DNA from: Candolleomyces eurysporus
Taxonomy: Eukaryota > Basidiomycota > Agaricomycetes > Agaricales > Psathyrellaceae
NCBI GenBank assembly: GCA_027579435.1
Contig: JANBPK010000811.1
Coordinates: forward strand, 1 to 64,000
DNA length: 64,000 nucleotides
Direction of reading: 5' to 3'
Position 1 is the first letter of the stretch, and every line of letters starts with the position of its first letter. The position numbers were made by a program, and so were the translations under genes. This document shows, in pieces, positions 12,426-24,426 of the stretch. The notes below the pieces were generated by a model, which did no database searches, had not been told where the DNA came from, and saw only the letters and a program-made list of their open reading frames with translations.

Positions 12426-12639
12426 TGTTCTATGGGGCCATTGATCTGGAGGAGGAAACTACCTCATTGGGGGCCTGCCACAGGTCTATCACATCCCACC
12501 CAAAATTTGATGTTTCAAGGTGTGACATTGGTGGGGAACCATGGCAGGTTGGTTTTTATGTTTCCAACTTCTTTTGTCTGCCCTTTGTTACCCTGGACAC
12601 ATAGAAACTGACCTGCTACAATGCCACCCAATGGATCAC

Positions 12640-12850
12640 CCAGGAACATTGTATTTTGGGTGGGGTGTCACTGTTGGAGCTGTGCATTGGGTGATCAAAA
12701 TGCAACAAGGCCAACACATGATCACTGTGTCAATACATAGTGTCAAGATATTAAGTAATGTAGTGACCTTGTAACACACAAAATGAACCCCAGTTGATGC
12801 TCATCTCAGTATTATATTACTGGAGTTGTGCATTGGGCACGATACAATGA
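12640..12850. repeat. Partial third copy of the CpG-poor repeat
   Basis: Shares GTGCATTGGG, CATGATCACTGTGTCAATAC, TGTCAAGATA and TGACCTTGTAA, in that order, with 12270-12425 and 15660-15810. The coding-like part of the other two blocks is not present next to it. Confidence 0.55.
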
Positions 12851-15199
12851 GGTAAATTCATGATCATCTTGATCTTCATTGCCAACCAAGTGTTAAATTC
12901 AGAAAACTCCCAAGGAGAATGATCAGAAGCTGTGCAACCTTGCTCAAGACATCCTCATGCTAAACATAGCCCTGTGGTGATGTGCATTGTGGAGTGTCAA
13001 GGTTTGATGAGGCCCAGCTCCTATGAAGAAGCAGCTGAAAAAGGTATTAAGAGGCCAGAACAGCCCAGGTTGTTGTTTACACTTGTCATGGACCATAAGG
13101 AGGGGTGAATAGCTGAATAAATTCTCATGAAAGTCCTGAAGGCTCCTATTGCACAACGAGCTGTGTTCTTTTGCTTAGACCACTCAATGAGAGTGGATTG
13201 AGAAAGAGAGATGAACAGAGGGCAAAAACAGGGAACACAAGCAGATAATGCAAATTGATTGTCACCCTCTGTCATATCTCCACCCACACTTCCTTGTTTG
13301 AACCCTTAACTTGCTTCAATCACTGACTGCAGGTACCCCTTTGGCTTCTTTGATACCAAGAGAAGTAAGCAGAAGGTAAATTAAATGCTACCTTGACACT
13401 AATACCATGGGGTGGGTGGGGAAGCACTTGGGACTGAGCAGCCTTTTGTTCAAAGTCAAAGTCTTCCAACAAATGAGACAGGTGTCCAATTGGAATTGTC
13501 AAAATGTGCCATGAGGAGTCTAGCAATTTGTATTCTGAAAATATAATGAAGAAACAAGACTATCTATGTGTTAGCTCTGGTGAGAATTACCTCCAATACA
13601 CACAGCTCATGTGATAGGAATCGTTTGAGATGTGAGGTGAGTGGGGTGGATGGAAGTTGATTCCAACAACTGCAGACTCAAGCTTCAAGTCATCAACTGT
13701 CCATGCTCCACAGCCACTTTACTTTTGGTTCTACCCTGTAATGATCTGTTGACGGATTGTTGTCATTGGTGTATTCTATTGAATACACACAGAGTTTCTT
13801 AGGATTAATTACTCAGTTCTTATTGTGGTCACTTGAACTTTGAGATGGAGCAGTTACTTAGTTACTTCAGTGAGGCTTGCAGAATTTCTTATGAGTGTTA
13901 TGTGTTGATAGGACTTCAAGTGTCAGGCAGTGTGTGGCAGTGCCAGATGTACAGGAAGAGCAGTGAGAGTAAGCAAGTAAGATCCATTTCATGCTACCTA
14001 TTACAAAGCCTTTATATACCTCTAAACTACTATGAGTGTGGAATCTGTGAGAATGTGAGAGAGGGTCCAAGTAATGTATAGAAGGTAGTGGATCATTAAG
14101 GAATTGTTAAGGTTTCTTATTTTTCCTTATTCTTATTGCATTATATGGTCTATTCTTTCAGTTGATGCTCTCATTGATGGTTCTCCTATTTTTAGTCTAT
14201 TTTTAATTACTTAGTCAGTTTTAGATCGGATGCCAGCATTTAGTCTCACATTCCGTGTCTGCCACCCCTCAGATCCTTTCTTTCATCTGAGGCCTTACAT
14301 TGTATCCCTTAGCTGTTCTTGCTGTCTATCCCCACTTTCAGCTGACCTATCTTTGACAGGAATGGTTTGGAAATATAGAGAAAAGAAGAGAAGGTTCTTA
14401 AGGGCTTGAGAAGTGCAATAGGTGCTAAAGTGGAGCTAATCCATTGTAGCTGAAAGAGTTTGAGCATGCACTTCTTGTGCTTGGATTCCATTTGCTTATA
14501 GCACTACCAAATTCTCCCAAGGTAAACATGCTTTGTCCATTTGGTAATTGTAATAATACAAACAATGTTAGAAGAAAAGACTATTTAATGGGATTTTTGT
14601 GTATCTTTGTATCAAGGAAATGAGAGGAAGCTAATCAAGAATTCTTACCAAGTATCCTAGAAACCTGGCTTGAGAGACAAGCAACAAGTTGGCTAAAAAC
14701 AAAGCTGGTTAGCAAGGAAGATAGGTGAGTATAGGCAACATACCCTTACCATTGAACGCTGTCTGTCCAAAGTACCAATGTATGGACTTTAAGGCATGAA
14801 GTCATGTAGGTTGAGTTGTATGAGCAAGACAGGCTTGTGACCAAGACCTTGGGTCTAATGCAATGAGATCTGTGTATGTGGTGGAGCTTGCTACCAAGTG
14901 GAACCAGTGGCATCTTTGGAAGAGGCTGTTGGGTCAAAGGTGTGATTACCAATCTATGTATCTTGACAAGCAAAAGACACCAAGCTGAGGGATAAATGAA
15001 CAAACCATAAGGAGGAGGAAGAGGAGAAGTGGAGCAACTGGAAGATTTATAATTGAAAAACCCATGTTGACACATCTGTAGATATTTTGTGAGAATGATG
15101 CATACACAGAAAGCACAGGTTTTGCCCCTGGGCACTTTGCAGCACCAACTCTCCCAGATATTGATATTGAGCAATATGCATGTCAATTTTAGGTAGTGC

Positions 15200-15815
15200 C
15201 TATGCAATGAGGTCCACTTTCCCTGCAGCAGGAAGGGTGATGATGAGTAAGTGGGTGGCAGCAAGCAAAATCAAGTTAAGGATCACATTGATGGTGATAG
15301 CTTTGGTACCCAAGGATGATTTGGGCTTGTTGATGAGGACAGGGATGACAGGACCTGAGAGATATATCATATATGCTTTACTGTTGTTAGAAGAAACTGT
15401 TTTCATAAGTTTGTAGAAGCAATCAGACCAGCACTGCTGCCCAGGATGGTATGTCATGGCAAACGCTCCCATTGCAGAATGGCCAGTTTCCACATCTCTC
15501 CAAGCTCTAGAATAAGGACCTTCCCATTCACTGTTGTTCTGGAATGAGTTCATAACTTGAGGGGCATGCACTTTGAAATGAGGTATGGCTTCTTGCACAG
15601 AGAACCATAGATACTAGATTGGAGCAGCTATTGATGCCCATTTAAGAGCAATATTCTATTGCTGGAGGTGCCCATTGGGCAGCAAACAACAAGGCAGATG
15701 CATGATCACTCTGTCAATACAGATTGCCAAGATAAAAAAATGACCTTGTAATGCTCAAGATGAAGGTCATTGAATGATCAACACCCAATTCAATATTCTA
15801 TCACCAGAGGTGTTA
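15200..15815 (-). repeat. Duplicated block in the CpG-poor tract, copy 2
   Basis: Partner of 11923-12425. It holds a 132-codon minus-strand frame (15598-15200) with hydrophobic stretches matching copy 1, followed on its upstream side by the shared non-coding unit. The conserved spacing between coding-like and non-coding parts argues for duplication of a larger element rather than chance. Confidence 0.6.
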
Positions 15816-16429
15816 GAGATACAAGGCAAAGTCTGGATAGTGAACTGGGTCATATGACACAAATGAAGCTGACAGCACTCTACATCAAATAGAAGGTGGT
15901 TTGGGCTCCCCCATGTTGCAGTTCCACAGTGATGAGACTCTGAATCTGAACCAGGGATGCATTAGACCCTCAAATATGGTGCTACTATGGGACATTGTCA
16001 TTCTGCCAACTGAATGTTCAGTGCAGAGAAAAAAGACCCCTTTTCCAGTGTATTACACCTCATAACAACAACATACAAGCTGTAGTATAGAGACCCTGAA
16101 TGACCACATAAAGAGGATGATGAAGGGGCTATGGGGTCATCTTCTTCATGTCCTGTGCTCAGCTTGGAAAAGGAGTGCAATCCTAATTCAAGTGTTGGGG
16201 GACTGGCAAGCTCTGGCTGGCCCAGATAGTTGAGAGACAGTGGTAGTCGCTACATTGGTGGGTGCAATCAGGCCATTTGGAATGAAAGTCTCACCAATCA
16301 ACTCAGTGTCTCAGAGTATTGATTATAGGAGAGAAACACATGAGGAGCAATGTGTGGGTGGGTTCATGGTGGTTGTTGTCTAACTAGTACATAGTAGCTT
16401 ACATTGGTCAGCCATGTGTGTCTCATATT

Positions 16430-17228
16430 TTAGCTCTTCTGAGACAGCACCCAGAAAAGAGCATAAGATAAACGAGCTAACTCTGTAAAGATGTGAATGA
16501 GGAATAGAAGGAAGAAGATGACAGTATAAGCCACAAATAACGCTTTAATGAAGGGTATTCCCTCAGCTAGCACGTATGCGGTAAGGGGAGCAATGATAAA
16601 GATGAGTCCAGCATAAAAAGAAACAAACCCTGAGATGCAAACACGGTCAGCACACTTTCTGTAATCTAAGGAAAGTTTTACCATACACATGATGTGGGCA
16701 ATTGGAAGAAACTTCTCCAAAAACCTCTGTCTCAAGCTGCCAGTGATGCCAGCCCCAGAAATTCCTTCATCTGTCTGCCTTCGCCAGTCCATGACAATGA
16801 ATGCGTTTACAGCAGCCACCATGTTAAAGACCAATGCAAAATAACATGAAAATGCGATGTAGAATGACTGAGCACAGTTGCTGTTAAGGCTGTTGCAGTC
16901 GGCGCTTGGATTTGTCCGAGGATAGTTATTACTGTCATGGAAGAAGGAATGTAACTGGGCGGCGACAGCAGCAGCAAGCCCCGACTAGTGAGCAGAAGCA
17001 GTGAGCAATTAACACTCTCCAGGGACCTGTGCAACACCATCACAACTCACCACAACTGAAGCATTCTGGTAAATTGATTCGGCTCGGACCTGCTTCATGA
17101 AATCCGTGGGACGTGCCACTGAGCCTGAATGTGAGTCACTAGTCGTAATAAAGCCAAGGTCACCTACCTGCAGGCGAGGGAGCTCGAGCTTCAGCGTCTG
17201 TTGGAAACAAAGGTCGCACCTCAGACAT
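16430..17228 (-). CDS. Small membrane protein, unrecognised family
   Basis: Three exons: 17228-17168, 17118-17051 and 16984-16430, joined by GT-AG introns 17119-17167 and 16985-17050. The sum is exactly 228 codons (227 aa). The start MSEVRPLFPTDAEARAPSPA was chosen because it alone lets the first intron splice in frame. The protein has a hydrophilic N-terminal part, an Asn/Ser-rich loop (SNNYPRTNPSADCNSLNSNC), a hydrophobic helix (IAFSCYFALVFNMVAAVNAF), a charged stretch with WRRQTDEG, and then at least two more membrane helices in the C-terminal half. A topology of three or four TM segments is likely. The family is not recognised and no function is proposed. Its 3' end abuts the CpG-depleted tract, yet the gene itself has normal CpG, so the boundary falls at or near the stop codon. 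Confidence 0.7.
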
Positions 17229-20218
17229 CGCTGAGGAAGAGTCTGGGGATTTGAAGCAAACACCGTATCCGTTCTAGTGAGAACGGATATATATGATCGG
17301 TACGAAGCTGGCTACCTTACTTCCTGAGTGGGAGGGCGATGCAGAGGTGCAGTGCTTTACTGGAGAGATGAAGACCTGGAATGATGTAGATAGAGGGCTA
17401 TCTATTTGAAGCTTGTATTTGAATGGGTGCTCTATGACGAAATTCGAACTTAATCAAGCAGTCCATCTGTAATCAGGCCAAAGCTCTGATCGTGCACAAT
17501 TAGCCCGGAGTGAACGTGCTCGTACTCAGACTACCAAGTCAGCGGGCGTTCCATTTATTTCTCTAGAGCCGACAACGTCGCGGGATTATACTCTACCCAC
17601 AGCATGGGGTACAACCTATAAATGGAAGAACCCCGAATTTTGGCGTTTGTCAAGCACCCCAGGCTGAGTTATCGCCAATGTTGGAGGGCTTAACACGATG
17701 TGATCATGCAACAAATACAGTTCACAGCACCGATCCTTTTGTATACATCAGTTCCAGAACGAAACTAATGCCCAGTTGAGTCGTGGAAGAGGGTCAGTTT
17801 AAATTGGGAACCAAAACGTGATCAAGCAGGCCGAGCTTGACACGTACGGTGATTGTGTAAGCTGTGGTTGAGGAACGAAGGGTGTGGAATGTATACATTC
17901 CAACAGTCCCATTCAGTCGTCGACAAAGATGCGACTGGCAATCAGCGAAACCGCCAATTGAGTATGCAAGGCAAATCAATTGACACATGCGTTTCCTCAG
18001 GCCAGGGTTGGCAATTGATCATCGTCGAAGAGACTTACACAGCTGGAATGTCCGAAGTGTGTTTCGATTTCCCTCGGTCAGAGATCAAAAAGAATCTGAA
18101 GACTCCGGCTGATAACGTGAAGGCGAGAAAAATGGGGACAAACGACGAGCGTTGACACTCGCCGTTTACGTCTCAGCGCCCAACTAGCTGCGGAGCATAA
18201 CCCACCATGGGGAAACGGGTTTTAAATAGAACGAGAACGCATATTGCGCTCATACTTCGAGGTATCGAGTTGACAGCCCTTTCCCTCGATAAAAATAGAT
18301 GCACACCAATGTATGAATAGCACCGACATACACCAGTTTATTTTTGGATATAGATATACGATATCATCGTTCGACGAACTTCGCGGGGGCCTTTGAGCGC
18401 GTCACCCACACTCGAATCCTGGGATGTGGCGCCGAGATGGTAGGTGATGGCAACTGAAAGGTTGTCTGGACCCTTGATTTCAAAGAATGAGAGGATTGGC
18501 TAGCTCCAAAGTCAATCCACGCCTTTTTGAACGCTAGATATAGGTCAGAGCCGACCACGTTTCTTGAATTAAAAATGAGCACCCATTTGCAGCAAACTAA
18601 GAAACGATAGACACACTTCATCGAAATCTTCGTCCACAGTTTGTTTAGCTGTGCAGTGCCGTACAAATCAAGCTAAGCCAAATTCAGTTAGGGAATCTCA
18701 ACCACTACTGAGCAAGTGCGTCATTGAAGATACTGTGTATAAACGCAGCCCACTGAATTTGGCATAGCCTTGCTCGTACATTCCACAAATAAACGAAATC
18801 GTGAACTGAGAATTGGGCAAAGTGGATCTATCGTTTCTTAGATTGCTGCAACGACACCTCATTCAAGAAACACCCGCCATGTGAGACATTGCCCCATCTT
18901 GTGGCAAAACCTCGTACAGGTGTACGACAAGTGGAGGTGGAATTTACCGCCCAAAGTGAAAAAGAATACCCCCAAGCTCCGATGTACGTGCCGCTAAACT
19001 GCACCTAGGGCTCTCTACTCATCTTTTGAATCTAAGATCAACTCGATCCCAAAGATAACTGGGCGGTACCAGATTTCCTGTTCATCAGTTAATACAGGGT
19101 TTTCAGTAGTCGGAAGCAGTTCCAACCTCCATGTCAATGGCTTTCTAAAAGAAATCGAGCGTGACAAGGCCAAACTTCATGCGTGGCTCGAATTCATAAA
19201 GTCTCATGGCGTGCCAGAGTTTCGGGAAGAGGAGTTTCAGGTTTGAGCGGATGGTTGACGAGGACCCTGGGATGTGTGATTTTTGATCGGCTGAACACGT
19301 GGGATATCGCTCTTGTATTCATGTTTATATGCCCATACAAACCGTCGAACGAGAGAGTTTCTGACTGGTCCGGAGACTTTGAACTGTATGAGGGACAGGC
19401 CAACGGGTATGTTCCACAACACCAACTACGGGCAGGATCAGTCTGGGATATTTTGGTTCGCCGCGAGCGCATTCCCCCTAGGAGTGACATTTATCTTCCC
19501 TCTCCTCCCTGACTCAACTTCAAATTCATGGGGCATGCTAATGTAGGGGAATCAATTTTTCTGTAGGAAACCTACCGTTTATCATGCAAATGACCTACGT
19601 ATTACGCGAAGCGGTGTGAAATGAAGCCTGAGGCTCGCTTGAGGGTGAAACGTGGTATTCGTGGACTCCATCAACCCTTCCATAGTCAAAGTGAGTGAGA
19701 TAGGAGTGCTCGTTTGAAGAAAAGAGGAGCTGTTGACTCCTCGTTTGCCAAGGGGAATGCTCGACAAATGAGGAACGAGAATCACTGTCCTAATTTACAA
19801 CCGGATATCGCTGTTTCTAAATGTTAGTGGAAGTGTGCTACTCGGACACAGATGGTAGTCGTAGAGTCACCAGATACACTTTCTTGAGGACCAGCTTTCA
19901 GCGTAGCATGATTAGCGATAAGACGTGAATTGACCTACAATCAAGGTTGACCGCAGCAGAGCCGGTCGGCTTTGAGTTAAGAGCAAATGAAAGTTCGGTG
20001 GTTCCAGATTTTGTGGTGCGTCTCCGTGACCTGATCGCTAGGATAGTTTGAAGTGACTGACGTCCTCGCTGCGCTCGAATGCCATGACGCCGTACTCAAA
20101 AAGATTGTGCAGTTGGGTTTGTACGGTACAAGCGCATGGATATAGGCCTCAGCTTGATAGAGTTGGATTTAATTTGTAGTATGGATTTACAGTCTAATGA
20201 TCTATGTGTTTTGCCTTC
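17229..20218. other. Gene-poor stretch with one coding-like fragment
   Basis: No complete gene could be assembled. Short frames at 17794-18155 and 18364-18666 have no recognisable domain. The most coding-like pieces are listed separately at 19123-19246. About 190 nt further on, another frame encodes a hydrophobic segment (IFWFAASAFPLGVTFIFPLL), which may be the C-terminal membrane helix of a degraded gene. Confidence 0.4.
19123..19246 (+). pseudogene. Coding-like fragment, family unknown
   Basis: The frame reads GFLKEIERDKAKLHAWLEFI then KSHGVPEFREEEFQ, with good amphipathic character, and then meets TGA. Skipping a single base just before the stop would continue it as FERMVDEDPGMCDF, suggesting a frameshifted gene remnant rather than a true C terminus. 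No start codon or upstream exon was identified. Confidence 0.3.
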
Positions 20219-20220
20219 TA

Positions 20221-20288
20221 CAGCTAATTCATTATCGATAGACCAGATTCCGCCGCGCTCCCCTTTTGATATTTGTTTAGTTGTGGAG
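20221..20288 (+). repeat. Left terminal inverted repeat of the MITE
   Basis: 68 bp matching the reverse complement of 20573-20640; the mismatches are at positions 17, 34 and 55 of the repeat. Confidence 0.9.
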
Positions 20289-20572
20289 CGTACAAACAAA
20301 CATGATACCCAAATCTGGCGAGGGCAGTCGATATCGACCGCCACCTCCCTCACCGTACTTCTCAATTTTATGGGAATGGAACGATAAACGATGATGCATT
20401 CCCTCTCTTGGAATGTGTCGACGATTGCTTCTGGCCATAGTGAAAAGAGGAGATGTAGTTATTGTTGAGTTCAACGACAGCTTGACGCGATGACTACGAC
20501 ATCTGGCATACCAATTTTCAACCACACGTCCCAATCTACTACTATGGGTTTGTTTGGTCGCCTGCGCCACTG

Positions 20573-20640
20573 CTCCACAACTAAATAAATATCAAAAGGG
20601 GAGCGAGGCGGAATCTGGTCTATTGATAATGAATTAGCTG
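20573..20640 (-). repeat. Right terminal inverted repeat of the MITE
   Basis: Reverse-complement partner of 20221-20288, ending exactly at GAATTAGCTG before a TA dinucleotide. Confidence 0.9.
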
Positions 20641-20642
20641 TA

Positions 20643-23600
20643 ACACCTAGCGACGTGGGTCTTTGTATCATTCCCTCACACCGTGACCGACAAGCAGGTG
20701 GCCCCCCTCCGATATTATGTAATCATTACGATACATGTCAACTCGGAGGGACGACAGGAAAAAATTGGATGAGAGCCGATGCAGATGCCATGGTTCTCTG
20801 GGCTCAGAACAGTCGATGAGAAGACTTGAAGTTGGTAACCATGAGAAGCGCAAGTGATGTCATATCATATGACGACCTCAAGTGAAATCTAAGCGCCGGC
20901 AACTTGAAGATTCCCATCGCCCGTAGCCCATATCGCGAGCTTTGGAACCACTAGCCTGTTGTCATATTTAGCGACGATAACGAAAATTAACGAGAATATG
21001 ATTCCTCATGGCTGGTAAGGGTGTAGAACGAAACTATGTCTGTGTCGGATTGGAATCGATGAACGTTAATGCTCTGGGAGCGGGTGGTGATGCGAATGGG
21101 CGTGAGTGAGCCAATGGAGTTCCTTGATCGAAGGACAACCTGTACAGCCTAACACTACTAAATGCCTGCACTCACACACATACATATCGAGATTGTTCTG
21201 CAAAGAAGTTCACCGTGAGTGCGAGAGGGCCAAGTATCAAACCATATGTATGATCATCAAGATAATCAACGTGGCGTTTTGTGGCACTACAAGGTCTTGA
21301 GAGGACTATCAGCTGATCGCACGCTATATTTACCTTTTCGTGAATGAACGAGAAGTACGATTGAAAAATACAAGGACAAGGGACGCTGACGGTAGATCGG
21401 AAGTCTTTGGATGACCTCCGAGGGAGCTCGACTCAGGTTAGTTAGAGGATGTTCATATCATCTCGACGACTCGTTGGCAGAGTTCCGAATGCAGCTGTTC
21501 TGGAGGCATCAAGCTTCTAAATTCACAATATATCTATCATAATGGACTCCTCATCTCAGTCCCACTGCCCTTTCAACCAAGTCGTCAGTTTCAGCTATTA
21601 CTTGAAAACAAAATTCCGCAATGCCTCTACCCTGATCATAAAAAATTCAAGAATAGAGCACGTAAATGCCCTGATGACCCGAATAAATTAGCAACGTATA
21701 AAAGTCTCTTGCAGACGCCTTTCAAGGCTCTTTGACCTCGTCTAAAAGCCCTTCTTTGAAACTTTTCCCTCACCCAGTAAGCTCCAGCTGCTATGTGCCG
21801 ACGTCGCCAGTACGATCGTTTCCCTGACCATACATACGATTGCTGATTTGATACGGACTCNTTTTTTTCTACACGTAGCATTCTGGTGCAATATGCCCTG
21901 TGCAATCACCTCTGCGAAAAGGTACGTCGCTCCATCAGGCTCGGGTCGTCCTGCTAATGCGTCTTTATCTACGGTCCGAGCAGCCGGAAGAGATCGTTAG
22001 TTGTGCTCCCTACGCCTCATACGTCTGGAAGTGCCACTGACCCTTCCCATTAAACATGGATTGGCGCGTGATACCAGATTACGTGCTACAGCTCCAGATG
22101 CAAATTTAGTCCCAACCATCCGGAAGCTTGTACTGGTAGCATGTGTCGTGCGACATGCGCTCAACAGTAAGGCGTTCATTCCTCTTACCACCACCTTCGG
22201 TTTTTAAGTTGAACGACTCCCGTCCCAAAAATCGTTAGGCGTGGATATCCGGAGCAGTACAGTAAGCCCGTTCCCAACCTCCTACTCAAGCTCGATATCA
22301 CGGGTATTGGCTAGCCTACTCAATCCCTCCATTTTTCAACAGCACAGCATGTATCCAAGAGGTGTCCAGACTGCAGGCGAAAGTGAGGGGCCGATGACGG
22401 AGAAGGAAGACGAGGTGGACTCTCAAGGAAGTTAGAATTGAACCATTATTTATTCTAGACCTATTTATTCCGAAGATATACTGTAACGCACCGGGGACGG
22501 CCCTCGTTCCACTACTACCTACCTACCTAGACGATTGAGAAATGGGTGGCGACTGGCTTTCAAATGGACAAGGTTCTTGGCAGAAAAGGTCCAAAATCTG
22601 TTTACCATCGAACTGCGCAGACTGTACGAGGTTCTTGGCTCCTGGACCTCCAAAATTCATGAGAAAATAATGGCGTTTAAGACTGGCCCACATTCGGTTC
22701 CTGGAACCAAGAGCTGAATCCTTGTACACGCTGGTATGCGCCAATTTATAGGATGTCGCTGCAGATTTTGTTTAGAAATGCGGATTAAAATTGCGGGCGC
22801 TGTTGGCAAAAGATACATGCCTCATCTCCGCTGCTGTTAAGCCGACCCTCAAAATGGGTTCAAAACTCGTGGAACCATTGAGATAACGTCATGTACTACA
22901 TTAAAACACGCAATCACTTTGCCTCTCCCCGTGGACAACCCTCAATTTCCAGCTACTTGCCACTTCAATCGTGGTTCCGTTTGGGACCTGTGTACCGGCA
23001 ACTTCTCGCTTAGGTTCCGTCTGACCTTACCCACCTCATGGTATCAAAATCAACAAGAACGCCAGTCGGCGGCTACTTCGTGGATCATCATGTGTCATAA
23101 GGTAGAGGGATAGAGATTCGCGATGCGGCCTGAGGAGAGAGAGTACTAATTTGCGTAGAATAATTCTGGAGGCGGGCTAATGCATGGTGCTCTATCTGGC
23201 AATACGGGACCTGATGTTGTCGCGAAGTACGAGAATGAACATCTAGGCGCGCAGCTCACTTGAAGGCCCACTGGAGCACCCTGTCGCCTCAGCCCTCGAG
23301 CCCGAATTGACTGATCGCCTTCGGAATAGTGTGAAATAGCCGGAAATTTTCAACTGCTGCAAATCCCGACCTGTAAGCAAAAAGCCGAATTTGGGTCGAT
23401 AGGAAGTCTTGGTTGACCAAGTGTTTGTAAAGCGTCGCACGATGAGACTTTCCTGAAGCCCGCGCCACCCGACAATACCTATTCCTTCCACAAAGCTTTG
23501 TGTGGCGGCGGCGTCGGGCTGCAAGGCGTGGACACTTTTGATTCGGACGTCACGGTTGTGTGGGGTCATCAATCTGACTGCTGTTCCGGGAGGTCGCTTT

Positions 23601-23824
23601 GCGAATTGGAGTGACGCTGGAATAGCAATGAAGCATCCTGGACGATGTGAGTAACTGAACCGAATGGAAACTTTATGATACGGGCGTGGAGCGATCAGTG
23701 ATAGTTGATTAAATTTGAAGGAACTTGACAGCCTTCGGGTGTCTCGCTGATTAAGGGTCTTTTTCTTTGAAGCGCTGCCGAAAGGCTTGGGTTGAGACTC
23801 GCTCATAGCTGGGCAGCTGAAAGG
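20643..23824. other. Gene-poor stretch
   Basis: Nothing firmly supported. The longest frame is 187 codons on the minus strand (23806-23243). It has no recognisable domain and an atypical, Ser/Arg-rich composition, so it is not called as a gene. An N occurs at 21861 before a T run. A short repeated phrase (AGGTTCTTGGC followed by CCAAAAT) occurs twice around 22570-22660. Confidence 0.4.
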
Positions 23825-23830
23825 TATAAA
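23825..23830 (+). promoter_or_regulatory. TATA box of the secreted zinc-finger gene
   Basis: TATAAA, about 85 bp before the start codon, followed by a pyrimidine/CA-rich leader (CTTCACTCCTACAGC) leading into CTCAAAATGC at the start. The spacing suits a fungal core promoter with a short 5' UTR. Confidence 0.55.
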
Positions 23831-23914
23831 AGCGACGGTTTAAGCGTCACAGTCGATATCAAATCAAACTCCCTTTACAAACACTTCACTCCTACAGCGA
23901 ACCAACCTCTCAAA

Positions 23915-24426
23915 ATGCGATTCACTGCATTGACTGTCCTTCTCTCTTGCGTTGCAATGTATGCACCTTTATGCTATGGCTCAGGCTCANTTGTATTTTT
24001 TTGCTGACTTGAGCGAATTGCAGGAGCTTTGCTCACTCTGGCGGGTCCGACGAGCTTGCTGCACGCAGTGCCGATGACATGGTCCTCAATGCTCGAGATC
24101 TACTCGAGGACTTGGGCATGCACGCTCGAGCACTCAAGGGGGCCGCCTTGTCCGCCAGGCGTCTTGAAGATCTCGAGGCGCGAATGGTCGATCTCGAGTC
24201 AGATATCGAGGAGCTCGTCACACGAGTCAAGAAGAGCGACCCATATGTGTGCTCTGTGTGCAACGCTACCTTCGACTCTGCGAGGTCCCTTACGGTACGT
24301 ATACGTTTCATGTCCTCGTAAAGTTGGGAGTGTAATTGATCCTTCTTGATTCGTGTTTATTAGTCTCACAAAGATTCAGCGGGACACCACAAGGCCATTG
24401 CACCTGCTCAGCGTAGGCGCAGGTAG
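23915..24426 (+). CDS. Small predicted secreted protein with C-terminal C2H2-like zinc finger
   Basis: Exons 23915-23958, 24024-24294 and 24364-24426 give exactly 126 codons (125 aa); introns are GT-AG (65 and 69 nt). The N terminus, MRFTALTVLLSCVAMSFAH, is a textbook signal peptide. The middle (AARSADDMVLNARDLLEDLG through ARMVDLESDIEELVTRV) is strongly helical and probably coiled coil. The C terminus carries CSVCNATFDSARSLTSH followed by GHH: C-x2-C, a Phe and a Leu at the usual spacing, then H and H, i.e. a C2H2 finger with a long H-H gap. The protein ends in RRRR. A signal peptide joined to a normally intracellular nucleic-acid-binding fold is odd. Extracellular or host-targeted action, or a metal-binding role, are possibilities; none is shown by the sequence. 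The N at 23990 falls in intron 1. Confidence 0.82.

Larger units (their letters stand above)
11281..16429. other. CpG-depleted tract, probably methylated and decayed repeat DNA
   Basis: Counting CG dinucleotides by eye over about 5.15 kb gives only around 14; at this base composition some two hundred would be expected. TG and CA are correspondingly frequent. Flanks on both sides (before about 11250 and after about 16430) return abruptly to ordinary CpG frequency. Inside are open frames broken by stops and duplicated blocks listed separately. The pattern is what long-term cytosine methylation at CpG followed by deamination leaves behind, as described for silenced transposons in basidiomycetes. 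The original element cannot be named. Confidence 0.75.
20221..20640. mobile_element. 420-bp Tc1/mariner-like MITE
   Basis: The element begins CAGCTAATTCATTATC and ends with its reverse complement. The terminal inverted repeats are 68 bp with only three mismatches. They are flanked by TA on both sides (20219-20220 and 20641-20642), the target-site duplication of the Tc1/mariner superfamily, whose termini often begin CAG. The interior has no transposase frame, so it is non-autonomous and would need a transposase supplied from elsewhere. A weaker inner match (ACAAACAAAC versus its complement) extends the fold-back. Confidence 0.88.

Noticed and set aside
14746..15264. 172-codon minus-strand frame in the CpG-poor tract
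   Set aside because: It overlaps the duplicated-block frame (15598-15200) in another phase, and its composition is unlike a protein; it is probably a by-product of stop-codon loss in CpG-depleted DNA.
23243..23806. 187-codon minus-strand open frame
   Set aside because: Long, but without any recognisable domain, intron-joined partner or convincing start; composition looks like a chance frame in GC-balanced DNA.
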